A stretch of DNA of 64,000 nt, taken from assembly GCA_900766135.1 (NCBI GenBank), contig CAAFUF010000034.1:1-64000 (forward strand), in the 5' to 3' direction. The DNA is from Paenibacillaceae bacterium. GTDB taxonomy: Bacteria > Bacillota > Bacilli > Paenibacillales > Paenibacillaceae. The position numbers and the translations under genes were made by a program. Positions 17,877-26,206 of the stretch are shown here, piece after piece (the stretch's first letter is position 1; the number at the start of each line of letters is the position of its first letter). The notes beneath the pieces were generated by a model that had not been told where the DNA came from, did not search any database, and worked only from the letters and a program-made list of their open reading frames with translations.

Positions 17877-18428
17877 ATGAAAAACTGGTTTGCAGCGCTG
17901 CTTCCTTTGGCGCTGGTTGTCATGCTGCCTGCGCTTGACGCCAAGGTACCGGCGTCTGTAGGAACCCTTCCGGGAGCGGGGAACCAGACGGCAGCTGTCG
18001 GGTTGGCGGAGATTCCGGTATCGGAGACGGTCACGGTATACTTAAGCGCGGTTGATCTTGGAAGCGTCGGCGGAACGCTGACCGGAGATCCGATCCTATG
18101 GTATCAGGGAGAGGAAGCGTCGGCGATCATGGCTGAACGCGAACCGGATGCCGGGATCGACGGACCGCCGGACGGTTATTATATCGTGAATGATACCGAG
18201 GAAGCGGTCAGTTACCCGGTATCCCCGGATGCCGAGGTTCGGTTGCAAATCTATGACCGCACCGGTCAGCCGGAGGACATCGGGATCGTGGCGGATGAAG
18301 CGGTATCCTTGCAGAAATTCGGTGAACTGTTCGGGAAAACGGACCTGCTCGACCTTAGCCAGTTCCCTTATCACCTGACGATTCAGAACGGCAAAGTCGT
18401 ACGGATCGTACAGCAATACGTGCCTTAA
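17877..18428 (+). CDS. Secreted protein of unknown function
   Basis: A 183-aa protein with an N-terminal Sec signal (KNW then a hydrophobic stretch to about residue 20, ALDA cleavage-like) and an acidic extracellular body without a family I recognise. It contains two beta-rich stretches, VTVYLSAVDLGSVGGTLTGD and YPVSPDAEVRLQIYDRT. No lipobox is present. AAAGGCGG precedes the ATG at 17877. It is monocistronic, bounded by a promoter-like region and a strong terminator. Confidence 0.75.
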   Translation: MKNWFAALLPLALVVMLPALDAKVPASVGTLPGAGNQTAAVGLAEIPVSETVTVYLSAVDLGSVGGTLTGDPILWYQGEEASAIMAEREPDAGIDGPPDGYYIVNDTEEAVSYPVSPDAEVRLQIYDRTGQPEDIGIVADEAVSLQKFGELFGKTDLLDLSQFPYHLTIQNGKVVRIVQQYVP

Positions 18429-18462
18429 TCCTGACCCGTAACTTATCGGATGCATAAGACCC

Positions 18463-18491
18463 AAAGCCGGAGAACGACTCCGGCTTTTTTT
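18463..18491 (+). terminator. Terminator after the secreted-protein gene
   Basis: AAAGCCGGA (18463-18471) pairs with TCCGGCTTT (18479-18487), followed by a T-run. Confidence 0.92.
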
Positions 18492-18633
18492 GTTTGACGT
18501 TTGCCAACAAAAACGTGTAGCACTATTTTGTGATTGTAGTATAATATTTCCTTAGACGTAGTACTTTGTACCTAAAATTTCCCAGCGCCATTAGGGTTGT
18601 GGTTTAGCCTCACTTCAAGGGGGTAAGGAATGG

Positions 18634-20025
18634 ATGGATACCCATCAAATTCATAACAAAAACGTCTGGATGTTGAGGCTGCTCGCCGGCTTTTTTGCCA
18701 TTTCCAGTTTGCTCCTTATGATCGTCAACCAGAATCTCGATGCGGAAATCCCGCTTCTTGGCGGTTCGATGCTCTTGGTGCTTGGCGGAATGGTCGGCAG
18801 TCGCAAATGGCCTCGCTTTACGATGGTGTTGACCATCATCATGCTGTCCGTTTATCTCAACGTGATGGTCGTGAAGGACATGACCGTGACGAGTTATATA
18901 TTTCTGGGATTGCTGCCGCTCCTCAGTTTGATTTATCTAAATTATGCGGCCGTTGCCTTAGCAGGCACGCTTCACCTGGTATCGGGGTTATATTATGTTT
19001 TTGCCCACAGGGAGCTGTTGTTCAGCGGAAAATTGAATCTGAACGACGCCACGTATTTCTTGGTTTACGGGTTGTTCATCCTTATGTTTACGGCCATCTA
19101 CATCCTGGTCACCAAGAAATTGTCCCAACGCGCCGAAGACAGCGAACAGCGCCTGCGCGATATCCTTGAAAGCGTATCCGTTGGAATCTGGACTTATGAT
19201 CTCAGCACGATGGAGCTGGAGGTCTCCGACGGCTTCGAGCAAATTACCGGCCATTCGCGCGAAAGCATGAAGGGGCAGATCAGCCGGTTGCAGGAGATGA
19301 TTCACCCCGATGATTTGGGCCTGTTCTACGAGGTTCAGCAGGAGCTGATCATCCAAAGGACCCCATCGGTCAAGGAGTGCCGGTTTATCCGTCCCAACGG
19401 GGAGATCATCTGGATCCAGAGCCGGGGACGGCCGCATTTCAACTCACTCGGAAACCTCGTACGTTTGGAAGGCGTCATTATTGAAATCACAGAACGAAAG
19501 CATCTGGAAGAAACCATTCACTATTTGGCGTTTCACGATGAATTGACGGGACTGGCGAACCGGACGAAATTCAACGCGAAGTTTGAGGAAACGAAAGGGA
19601 ACGGCAAGCCGGTGGCCTTGATGTTCCTGGATTTGGATAATTTTAAGGAAGTGAACGATACGTTCGGGCATGAAGCCGGGGATGAATTGTTGAAGCATAT
19701 CGCGGGCCGGCTGGTTTCCTTGGTACGGGCCGAAGATATGGTTTGCCGCTTGGGCGGGGACGAGTTCGTGATTCTATTGGTCGACTTGAATGAGGACGGG
19801 GTCATCAAAGTCATGGACCGGATTCGGTCCAGCCTGGCCGAGGGTTATGTGTACCGGGGAACGTTGATCGGCGTTTCGGCAAGTATAGGCATCAGCATGT
19901 CGCTGGACGGAAACGCCAGCTTGGAGGACATGCTTCGGCTCGCCGATGCCACGATGTACGACGTTAAGCGGGGCGGCGACTCCATCCGGGTGACCGCCGA
20001 ACGGAACACGCCGCTGCCTAGCTAA
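18634..20025 (+). CDS. Membrane diguanylate cyclase with PAS domain
   Basis: Makes cyclic di-GMP. The 463-aa protein has an N-terminal integral membrane region of about five or six helices (residues 14-160), a PAS/PAC sensor (about 170-285; IHPDDLGLF, ITERKHLEE) and a GGDEF domain whose active-site GGDEF is intact at about residues 374-378. An RxxD product-inhibition site (RAED) lies exactly five residues upstream. No EAL domain. AAGGGGG and GTAAGG precede the ATG at 18634; a TATAAT is present near 18540. The 18.5-18.6 kb leader was checked for a c-di-GMP riboswitch and none was seen. Confidence 0.94.
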   Translation: MDTHQIHNKNVWMLRLLAGFFAISSLLLMIVNQNLDAEIPLLGGSMLLVLGGMVGSRKWPRFTMVLTIIMLSVYLNVMVVKDMTVTSYIFLGLLPLLSLIYLNYAAVALAGTLHLVSGLYYVFAHRELLFSGKLNLNDATYFLVYGLFILMFTAIYILVTKKLSQRAEDSEQRLRDILESVSVGIWTYDLSTMELEVSDGFEQITGHSRESMKGQISRLQEMIHPDDLGLFYEVQQELIIQRTPSVKECRFIRPNGEIIWIQSRGRPHFNSLGNLVRLEGVIIEITERKHLEETIHYLAFHDELTGLANRTKFNAKFEETKGNGKPVALMFLDLDNFKEVNDTFGHEAGDELLKHIAGRLVSLVRAEDMVCRLGGDEFVILLVDLNEDGVIKVMDRIRSSLAEGYVYRGTLIGVSASIGISMSLDGNASLEDMLRLADATMYDVKRGGDSIRVTAERNTPLPS

Positions 20026-20325
20026 CTACTTTTTCGAACCCTTGTTTTCCTTGCGTTCTAAATAGACGGCTCCCAGCCATTGGCTTGCGGCAAACAGCAC
20101 CACCATGCCGAGGATCAGCAGAAAGCGGTTGTCCCCCTTGCGCAGCAGCATTTGCAGGAGGAACAGGGCAACCGCCACCTCGGTCCACATCAGGCCGCGT
20201 TTGCGCAGCGCTTTAAGGTCGTAGGTCCCGGAACTCATTTTTCGCAGATTCCAAACGGCAACGACGCCCAGGATCAGGAGAAAAATCAACGATCCGATCA
20301 GGTCTTCTCTGGAGAACATGGACAA
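20026..20325 (-). CDS. Small membrane protein of unknown function
   Basis: A 99-aa protein with three hydrophobic segments separated by short basic loops and a lysine-rich tail (ERKENKGSKK). No family recognised. The TTG at 20325 is 8 bases from AGAGGGG; the ATG at 20319 is an alternative. It is convergent with the diguanylate cyclase gene (stop codons abut), so the two mRNAs may overlap. Confidence 0.7.
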   Translation of the reverse strand: MSMFSREDLIGSLIFLLILGVVAVWNLRKMSSGTYDLKALRKRGLMWTEVAVALFLLQMLLRKGDNRFLLILGMVVLFAASQWLGAVYLERKENKGSKK

Positions 20326-20573
20326 TATGCGAACCCCTCTTCAATACGTTGTAAGTACGACTTACTTTGCATTTTAGCTTAACCGGACAAGTCTGGCAAA
20401 CCTGCCGCAGTCTTAGCCTCCGGCATGCATTTCATCCACGCCGGGCAGACTCTTCTGTCCCGCGCCCCGCTTAGGCTTCCTTCCTTTTGCGCTTTGTCAA
20501 GGATATATCCAACAGCCATTATTTCAAAAATAAGATATCTTCTTTTTAACTAGATGAAAGAGGATGATGGAGA

Positions 20574-21521
20574 ATGGCGATCACCAAATTTCTCAAGCTG
20601 GTCGAAATCCAGACCAAGGCGGCAAGCATGATTCCGCTGCTGTTCGGCACGGTTTATGCCGTCTACCGGTTCCATGTATTCGAACCTTGGCATTTTGCAC
20701 TCATGTTGATTTCTCTGCTTAGTTTCGACATGACCACGACGGCGATCAACAATTATTACGATTATAAAAAAGCGGCTCGCAAGCATGGTTACGGCTATGA
20801 AAAGCACAACGCCATCGTGAAATACAACATGAATCCGGCAGCGGTGCTGGCATTGATCATCGTACTGTTCGGCATCGCGGTGACCGCAGGCCTCCTGCTG
20901 TTTCTCGAAACCGGGTGGCTGCTGCTGTTGCTCGGCGGGTTGTCGTTTGCGGTCGGCATCTTGTATTCCTTTGGGCCGATTCCGATTTCCCGGATGCCGC
21001 TGGGCGAAATTTTTTCCGGCTTGTTCATGGGATTTGTTATTATATTCGTATCGGCTTACGTTCACGCGGGCGACCGATTGGCATCGCTATCGCTGGAGGG
21101 CGGCACGGTGACGCTGCAGGTTCATTTGCTGGAGACGTTGCTCGTGTTCCTGATCTCCATTCCGGCGATCCTGGGCATCGCCAACATCATGCTGGCCAAC
21201 AACATCTGCGATATGGAAGAGGATATCGAGAATAAACGCTACACCCTGCCGGTGTACATCGGGAAAGGACCGGCGCTGATCCTGTTTAAGCTGCTGTATT
21301 ACGCGGCCTATGCGGATGTGATCGTATTGTTCCTCCTTGGGGTGCGCCCGCTGATCCTGCTGCTGGTGCTCCTTACGGTGGTACCGGTGTCGAAAAATAT
21401 CAAAACGTTTACCGCACAGCCAACCAAGCAGTTTACGTTTGGCTTGTCGGTGCAAAATTTCCTGCTGACCAATGCGGTGCGCATTGTCGCACTGGGTATC
21501 GCCATCGTCCTCGCTTTCTGA
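20574..21521 (+). CDS. menA: UbiA-family prenyltransferase, MenA-like
   Basis: An integral membrane enzyme (315 aa) that attaches a polyprenyl chain to an aromatic ring; the best match is 1,4-dihydroxy-2-naphthoate polyprenyltransferase of menaquinone synthesis. It has about eight or nine helices and the two Asp-rich motifs of the family, here NNYYDYKKAA and NNICDMEEDIENKRYTLPV. The first motif has Asn in place of the leading Asp of classical NDYFD, a common MenA variant. Menaquinone would feed the cytochrome bd, NDH-2 and quinol NO reductase encoded in this window. No other men gene is adjacent. Confidence 0.8.
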   Translation: MAITKFLKLVEIQTKAASMIPLLFGTVYAVYRFHVFEPWHFALMLISLLSFDMTTTAINNYYDYKKAARKHGYGYEKHNAIVKYNMNPAAVLALIIVLFGIAVTAGLLLFLETGWLLLLLGGLSFAVGILYSFGPIPISRMPLGEIFSGLFMGFVIIFVSAYVHAGDRLASLSLEGGTVTLQVHLLETLLVFLISIPAILGIANIMLANNICDMEEDIENKRYTLPVYIGKGPALILFKLLYYAAYADVIVLFLLGVRPLILLLVLLTVVPVSKNIKTFTAQPTKQFTFGLSVQNFLLTNAVRIVALGIAIVLAF

Positions 21522-21597
21522 CGACACGATTCGCGGCGCGATCCGGGCGAATGGTACCTATCGCTTAGGTTGGCTTGAGGCGGAGGCGAAGGACGAG

Positions 21598-22680
21598 ATG
21601 GACAAGTTTCGGTTTGGCCTAATCGGCGGCGGCTGGCGGGCAGGGTTTTATCTGCGCATTGCCCGCGAGCTGCCGGAGCGGTTTGAAATCAGCGAAATCT
21701 ATATGCGGGACGAAGCGAAAGGCCGGGAAGCCGCCCGTATTTGGGGCGTTCCGGCCACTTCGCATTGGGAGGCGTTCCTGGAGCGGCGAAACTTCGATTT
21801 CGCCGTGTTGTCGTTGCCGCGCGCAGCAACGCCGGAGTTCCTGATCCGGCTCGCCGCAGCGGGCATCCCCGTCCTGACGGAGACGCCGCCGGCGGCCGAT
21901 TGGGAGGGGTTGCTCCGGCTGTATGAGACCGTGGGCTCCGCGGCAAGAATTCAAGTGGCCGAGCAGTTCCTGTTCCAGCCGATGCATGCGGCCCGCCTTG
22001 CCATCGCACGCTCCGGCCTGCTGGGCGAGGTGTCGCATGTGCAGGTCTCCGCGGGGCACGGCTACCACGGCATCAGCCTGATTCGGCAGCTGCTCGGGGT
22101 CGGATTCGAGGAAGCGGAAATCCGCGGGGAGCAGCTGGCATCCCCGCTGGTTCAAGGGCCCGGCCGCGGCGGTTGGCCGGCGGAGGAGCGGATCGTCTCC
22201 TCGGCCCAGACGATCGCACTGCTGCGTTTCGGCGAGCGGACGGCCTTGTTCGATTTCACCTACGATCAATATTTCTCGCCGATCCGGCACCATCGCGTGC
22301 TGGTACGCGGAGTCCGGGGCGAAGTCGATGGCACGGAGCTCCGCTATCTCCGCGACTTCCGCACCCCGGTCGAGCTGCAACTGCGCCGGGTGGATGCCGG
22401 CCAAGACGGCAGCCTCTTGGGATATTACCACGAGGGCGTGCTGGCCGGCTCCGAATGGGTCTACGAGAATCCGTTCCGCCCCGGACGGCTTAGCGACGAA
22501 GAGATCGCCATCGCCACCAGTTTGGAGCGAATGGGGCGTTACGCGCAGGGGGGGGCTTCTTTCTACAGCTTGGCGGAGGCTGCGCAGGACCAATACCTCT
22601 CGTTCAAGCTTGAGGAGGCGGCCCGTTCCGGGCAAACGGTGCGAACCGAACGCCAGCCTTGGGCCGCAGGGGGACATTGA
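21598..22680 (+). CDS. Gfo/Idh/MocA-family oxidoreductase, atypical
   Basis: A predicted NAD(P)-dependent sugar dehydrogenase-like protein (360 aa). The Rossmann start GLIGGGWRAGFYL is clear. The usual EKP motif, whose lysine takes part in catalysis, reads ETP (Glu95-Thr96-Pro97) here, so the enzyme may have lost or altered activity. The C-terminal half is beta-rich as in the family. ATG 21598 follows GGAGGCGAAGGACG. It lies 76 bp after menA and may share its transcript. Other Gfo/Idh proteins in the window (23998, 48015) keep EKP. Confidence 0.85.
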   Translation: MDKFRFGLIGGGWRAGFYLRIARELPERFEISEIYMRDEAKGREAARIWGVPATSHWEAFLERRNFDFAVLSLPRAATPEFLIRLAAAGIPVLTETPPAADWEGLLRLYETVGSAARIQVAEQFLFQPMHAARLAIARSGLLGEVSHVQVSAGHGYHGISLIRQLLGVGFEEAEIRGEQLASPLVQGPGRGGWPAEERIVSSAQTIALLRFGERTALFDFTYDQYFSPIRHHRVLVRGVRGEVDGTELRYLRDFRTPVELQLRRVDAGQDGSLLGYYHEGVLAGSEWVYENPFRPGRLSDEEIAIATSLERMGRYAQGGASFYSLAEAAQDQYLSFKLEEAARSGQTVRTERQPWAAGGH

Positions 22681-22688
22681 ACGAAAAA

Positions 22689-22725
22689 CAAAAGAGCCGC
22701 CCGGTTCATCCGGACGGCTCTTTTG
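22689..22725. terminator. Bidirectional terminator
   Basis: CAAAAGAGCCG pairs with CGGCTCTTTTG, flanked by A-rich and T-rich tracts. It serves both the oxidoreductase gene (plus) and the membrane protein gene at 22749 (minus). Confidence 0.88.
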
Positions 22726-22748
22726 CGTTGCGTGCTGAAGGCGAAACG

Positions 22749-23258
22749 TCACATTCGTTTCTTCGGGGCGATCATCACGCCTGCGCCGATGGCGATCAGG
22801 GCGATGGCCAGGACCGGCTGGCCGAAGATCAGACGGTTGTACAGCGATCCCAGCGAGAAAACGGCGAAAAACAACAGCGAAAGCACCGTCAAAATATTGA
22901 TGGGGATCAGCAGGTATTTGTTGCGGTTGCCGAACCAATAGAACTCAAACAAGCCGACGGCGGGGGCCAAAATAAAGCCCGGCCATAAATACTGCCAGCT
23001 GTCGAACAACGTGGCGATCTGGCAGACCAGGCCAACGGTGAAGAGGATCCCTCCGGGAAGCAGCAATCCGGTTGCCCTGCGATTGGTGACCGAGAAATAC
23101 ATCCAATGGAAGAACAAACCGAGCGGAAGGATGAACAGGGTAGGCCAGAAGTTGCCGAAGAGCGTTCCCGCGCTGATCGCTTCCTTGCGGAAGAAGAGGA
23201 GGTAGATACCGAGCAAGATAAGCGCGGGTCCAATCCATGATTTTTTATTCAAATTCAT
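22749..23258 (-). CDS. Multi-helix membrane protein of unknown function
   Basis: A 169-aa protein with about five hydrophobic helices and a basic C-terminus (APKKRM). The repeated pattern of GPALILLGIYLLF-like helices resembles LiaI/LiaF-type membrane regions, but no enzymatic motif is seen. ATG 23258 is chosen because AGGAG lies seven bases upstream; the TTG at 23264 is too close. It diverges from the small gene at 23467; the intergenic region holds a perfect ACTGGAC-N4-GTCCAGT palindrome at 23346-23363. Confidence 0.75.
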   Translation of the reverse strand: MNLNKKSWIGPALILLGIYLLFFRKEAISAGTLFGNFWPTLFILPLGLFFHWMYFSVTNRRATGLLLPGGILFTVGLVCQIATLFDSWQYLWPGFILAPAVGLFEFYWFGNRNKYLLIPINILTVLSLLFFAVFSLGSLYNRLIFGQPVLAIALIAIGAGVMIAPKKRM

Positions 23259-23345
23259 ATCCAATCTCCTTTGCCTATGTACTTAACTGTTACCAGCATA
23301 CTACAAAAGCGCAAGGATGACTTCAGTCTCTGGGGGAGCCGAGAA

Positions 23346-23363
23346 ACTGGACCTAAGTCCAGT
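23346..23363. promoter_or_regulatory. Perfect palindrome between divergent small-protein genes
   Basis: ACTGGAC-CTAA-GTCCAGT, a 7-bp perfect dyad in the 208-bp region between 22749-23258 (minus) and 23467 (plus). It could be an operator or an RNA hairpin. No regulator gene is adjacent. Confidence 0.4.
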
Positions 23364-23466
23364 CTATCCGCCGGGAATAAAAACATCCTGAGGAAGAAAC
23401 GCTAACCCAAGGAACAGGCAGGGCGGCCTTTCCCATTCATCAGATACGCTCAGGAGGTAAAACGAC

Positions 23467-23652
23467 ATGGAAAACAACAAACAGCAACGCAAGCCCGGCA
23501 CGGGGAACGGGAGCAGCAACGGGCAAAACCAAACGACCGGCAACGGCGGAGAGGCGGATAACGGCCGCTTGGCCACCATTAAGAACCACCGCACCGAAGG
23601 CGGAGAGACGTTAAACGAATTCATCACCGGCCAAGATAAGTTCGAGGGATAA
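23467..23652 (+). CDS. Small hydrophilic protein, unknown function
   Basis: A 61-aa protein, Asn/Gly/Gln-rich in the first half (low complexity), with a more ordered end TLNEFITGQDKFEG. No membrane segment or cysteine. An excellent AGGAGG site seven bases before the ATG and a strong terminator right after support a real gene. I do not recognise the family; such proteins in spore-formers are sometimes spore or stress components, but that is only a guess. Confidence 0.7.
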   Translation: MENNKQQRKPGTGNGSSNGQNQTTGNGGEADNGRLATIKNHRTEGGETLNEFITGQDKFEG

Positions 23653-23662
23653 GCAAAAGCCG

Positions 23663-23699
23663 AAAGCCGCTGCACAGCGTGTCTGTGAGCGGCTTTTTT
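23663..23699. terminator. Bidirectional terminator between two small genes
   Basis: AAAGCCGCT (23663-23671) pairs with AGCGGCTTT (23688-23696); inside it CACAG pairs with CTGTG. T-rich on the plus side; on the minus side GGCTTTTGC gives a T-tract. It separates the convergent small genes at 23467 and 23709. Confidence 0.88.
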
Positions 23700-23708
23700 G
23701 CGGAGATG

Positions 23709-23837
23709 CTATTTTTGCGTGCCATGTTGCTTGGTCGGAAGTTGGCCGGCCGGGTTGCCGTGGCCGCGTTTTTTGTTCTTGGCTTGCTTCTGCTGCTGAT
23801 CCTGTACCTTTTCGACGAATTCGTGCAGATTTTCCAT
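23709..23837 (-). CDS. DUF4023-like small protein (42 aa)
   Basis: A very short gene: MENLHEFVEKVQ, a Gln/Lys-rich middle, then GHGNPAGQLPTKQHGTQK. The pattern of an amphipathic N-terminal helix and a GNP-x-x-x-LP-x-KQH ending is that of the DUF4023 family of small Firmicutes proteins, function unknown. AAGGAG stands 13 bases before the ATG, a little farther than usual. The gene converges on the 23467 gene and shares its terminator. It diverges from the oxidoreductase gene at 23998. Confidence 0.78.
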   Translation of the reverse strand: MENLHEFVEKVQDQQQKQAKNKKRGHGNPAGQLPTKQHGTQK

Positions 23838-23873
23838 GGGGTCGATCGTCTCCTTGGCTGAAGTATGGTTTAG

Positions 23874-23890
23874 ATCCAATTCTCTTGGAT
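23874..23890. promoter_or_regulatory. Palindrome in a divergent intergenic region
   Basis: ATCCAA-TTCTC-TTGGAT, a 6-bp dyad 37 bp before the DUF4023-like gene (minus) and 107 bp before the oxidoreductase (plus). Possible operator; regulator unknown. Confidence 0.35.
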
Positions 23891-23997
23891 TACTATACCC
23901 TGTTTATGCGTTTTTCATCAGACGGAGCGCCTCTATACTTGCCAACGCCGGACAGGTACAATGAAGGGGACAACCACGGGAAAAGAGGGTGCAAGCC

Positions 23998-25005
23998 ATG
24001 GAACAAAGCAACAACCGCCAACTGCGGTGGGGCATCGTCGGCTGCGCCGGCATCGCGATCAACGCGGTCATGCCGGCGATTCAGCAGTCCAGCACGGGGA
24101 GCCTTGCCGCGGTCGCAAGCCGCAATCTGGAAAAAAGCCGGGAGGTCGCAAGCCGGTTTGACGTCCCTAAGGCGTACGGCAGTTATGAAGAGCTGCTGGC
24201 GGACGAGGACATCGATGCCGTGTATATTCCGCTGCCTAACCACCTACATAAATTATGGGCAATTCGCGCGGCTGAAGCCGGCAAACACGTGTTGTGCGAG
24301 AAGCCGCTCGCGCTGACGGCCGCCGAGGCCGAAGAAATGGCAGCGGCCGCCGCCAAAGCCGGCGTCGTGCTGGCGGAAGCGTTCATGTACCGCCATCATC
24401 CGCGATGGAGCCGGATCCGCACCATCCTTGACGGCGGTGAGATCGGCGAGCTCCGCGCCATCCGCGGGGCGTTTACGTTCAACAACGCCGAGGATTTGGC
24501 CAACATCCGGCTGAAGCCGGAGTGGGGCGGAGGCTCGTTGTACGACGTCGGCTGTTACCCGCTCAGCGCGGCACGGTTCCTGCTTGGCCAAGAACCGGAG
24601 GCGGTTACCGTGTTGGCCCAGTTCTCCGACCGCCACGGCGGCGTCGACATGATGGCCTCCGGATTGGCGGAGTTCCCCGGCGGCATCGGCCTGACGTTCG
24701 ACTGCGGAATGTGGACCGAACATCGCCAGCTGCTGGAAATCGTCGGCTCGGAAGGGACGATCGAGCTGCCGCTGGCCTTCACTGCCGGCGGGGAGGACGC
24801 CGCGTTTACCGTTACTGTGCGCGGGGAGAAGCGTGCGGAGGTGCCGGAAGCGGCCAATCCGTACGTGGTCGAGCTGGACGATTTCGCCGCGGCTGCCTTC
24901 GGCGAACGACCGCAGCGCTTCGCTCCGGCCGACGCCGTCAAAGGGATGGCCGTGCTGGAGGCTTGCCTGGCTTCGGCGAGAGAGAGACGGCGGGTTGATT
25001 TGTAG
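23998..25005 (+). CDS. Gfo/Idh/MocA-family oxidoreductase
   Basis: A predicted NAD(P)-dependent dehydrogenase (335 aa). Rossmann motif GIVGCAGIA, catalytic EKP in LCEKPLAL, and EAFMYRHHP, a signature of the xylose-dehydrogenase / dihydrodiol-dehydrogenase branch. ATG 23998 follows AAAAGAGGG by eight bases; a GTG nine bases earlier is less well placed. Substrate unknown. It is likely monocistronic; a weak stem with T-run lies near 25027-25087. Confidence 0.9.
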   Translation: MEQSNNRQLRWGIVGCAGIAINAVMPAIQQSSTGSLAAVASRNLEKSREVASRFDVPKAYGSYEELLADEDIDAVYIPLPNHLHKLWAIRAAEAGKHVLCEKPLALTAAEAEEMAAAAAKAGVVLAEAFMYRHHPRWSRIRTILDGGEIGELRAIRGAFTFNNAEDLANIRLKPEWGGGSLYDVGCYPLSAARFLLGQEPEAVTVLAQFSDRHGGVDMMASGLAEFPGGIGLTFDCGMWTEHRQLLEIVGSEGTIELPLAFTAGGEDAAFTVTVRGEKRAEVPEAANPYVVELDDFAAAAFGERPQRFAPADAVKGMAVLEACLASARERRRVDL

Positions 25006-25113
25006 GATTTGAGCTTTAAGAACACCGGGCATTCGCACGGTTCAGCGTACTCCAACAGGGGGCTGGACCAGGCGGATGCCTTTTTGTCGTGCACCATTTC
25101 AATTTTAAAATGG

Positions 25114-25173
25114 TTGACAGTGCCAAAAATGAGGCGGTATAATTCAAAATAATTGATAATGAATATCATTATC
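25114..25173 (+). promoter_or_regulatory. Promoter with Fur box (yclNOPQ-type operon)
   Basis: TTGACA (25114-25119), 18-bp spacer, TATAAT (25138-25143). Downstream, GATAATGAATATCATTATC (25155-25173) matches 17 of 19 positions of the classical Fur consensus and is a near-perfect dyad. Iron-replete Fur would block this promoter. Confidence 0.88.
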
Positions 25174-25211
25174 ATATAGTCGTCTGTCCTGCCGGCAGCG
25201 AGAAACTTGAA

Positions 25212-25232
25212 CTTCCTCATGGCCAGAGGAAG
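25212..25232 (+). promoter_or_regulatory. Leader hairpin before the iron-transport operon
   Basis: CTTCCTC-N7-GAGGAAG: the 3' arm overlaps purine-rich sequence that continues into the translation start region (start at 25253). It may shield or expose the ribosome site. Function inferred only. Confidence 0.4.
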
Positions 25233-25252
25233 GAAAGTAAGGACGAACCCTT

Positions 25253-26206
25253 ATGAAGAAAACTTACATGGCAGTGCTGTTGGTTATATTATCCCTCGTT
25301 TCCTTGTTTATCGGGGTTGGGGAGGTATCGCTTGCGGCGCTGCTGCATTTTGACCCGGAACAATGGGAACTCTTGCGCATCAGCCGGATTCCCCGATTGA
25401 TCAGTCTGATCATTGCCGGCGTCAGCATGAGCATCGTCGGCTTGATCATGCAGCAGCTGACCCGCAACAAATTCGTGTCCCCGACAACGGCGGGGACGAT
25501 GGACTCCGCAAGCTTTGGCATTATGGTGTCGCTGCTCGTCTTTACGGCCGCCGGGCCGCTCGTCAAGATGTCCGTCGCCTTCGGTTTCGCCCTTCTAGGC
25601 ACTTATTTATTCATGGCGATCCTCAATCGGGTGAAATACAAGGATGCGATCTTCATCCCGCTGGTCGGGTTGATGTTTGGCGGTATCGTCGAATCGGCAA
25701 CGACCTTTTTCGCTTACAAATACAATTTGATTCAGAGCATGTCCGCCTGGCTGTACGGGGATTTCTCCATGATCATGCAGGGGCGATACGAACTGCTGTA
25801 TATTAGCGTCCCGCTTGTGGTGCTCTCCTACGTGTATGCCAATCAATTTACGGTGGCGGGCATGGGCGAGGAATTTTCCGTGAACCTCGGATTGAACTAC
25901 AAGCAGGTCGTCAATATCGGATTGGGCCTGGTGGCCCTGGTGACCGCCGTCGTCGTGCTGACGGTTGGATCGATTCCTTTTCTCGGACTGATCATTCCGA
26001 ATCTGGTCACGATGTTCCGCGGCGACAATCTGAAGGACAATTTAACCCATACGGCTTTGCTGGGGGCGGTCTTCGTGCTGGCCTGCGACATTTTGGGGCG
26101 AGTGATCATCTATCCGTACGAAATCTCGATCGGATTGACTGTCGGGGTAATCGGAAGCGGGATCTTCCTGTATCTGCTGATGAGGAGAAAGACTTATGAG
26201 CCATAA
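25253..26206 (+). CDS. yclN: Siderophore ABC importer permease, YclN-like
   Basis: First membrane subunit (317 aa) of a FecCD-type ferric-siderophore importer. Closely resembles B. subtilis YclN, part of the petrobactin importer: RIPRLISLIIAGVSMSIVGL, RNKFVSPTTAGTMD and FLGLIIPNLVTMFRGDNLK are conserved. About nine helices. The gene order N-O-P-Q matches the B. subtilis operon. A Fur box sits in the promoter. It overlaps the next gene by 11 bp. Petrobactin as substrate follows from homology and is not proven here. Confidence 0.92.
   Translation: MKKTYMAVLLVILSLVSLFIGVGEVSLAALLHFDPEQWELLRISRIPRLISLIIAGVSMSIVGLIMQQLTRNKFVSPTTAGTMDSASFGIMVSLLVFTAAGPLVKMSVAFGFALLGTYLFMAILNRVKYKDAIFIPLVGLMFGGIVESATTFFAYKYNLIQSMSAWLYGDFSMIMQGRYELLYISVPLVVLSYVYANQFTVAGMGEEFSVNLGLNYKQVVNIGLGLVALVTAVVVLTVGSIPFLGLIIPNLVTMFRGDNLKDNLTHTALLGAVFVLACDILGRVIIYPYEISIGLTVGVIGSGIFLYLLMRRKTYEP

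Noticed and set aside
18492..18633. c-di-GMP riboswitch upstream of the diguanylate cyclase
   Set aside because: The conserved core and paired helices of the known classes could not be laid onto the sequence.
21619..22938. 439-aa minus-strand reading frame
   Set aside because: Antisense to the oxidoreductase gene and running through the terminator at 22689.
23679..23861. 60-aa hydrophobic plus-strand frame
   Set aside because: It begins inside a terminator hairpin without a ribosome site and is the shadow of the DUF4023-like gene on the other strand, which has both.
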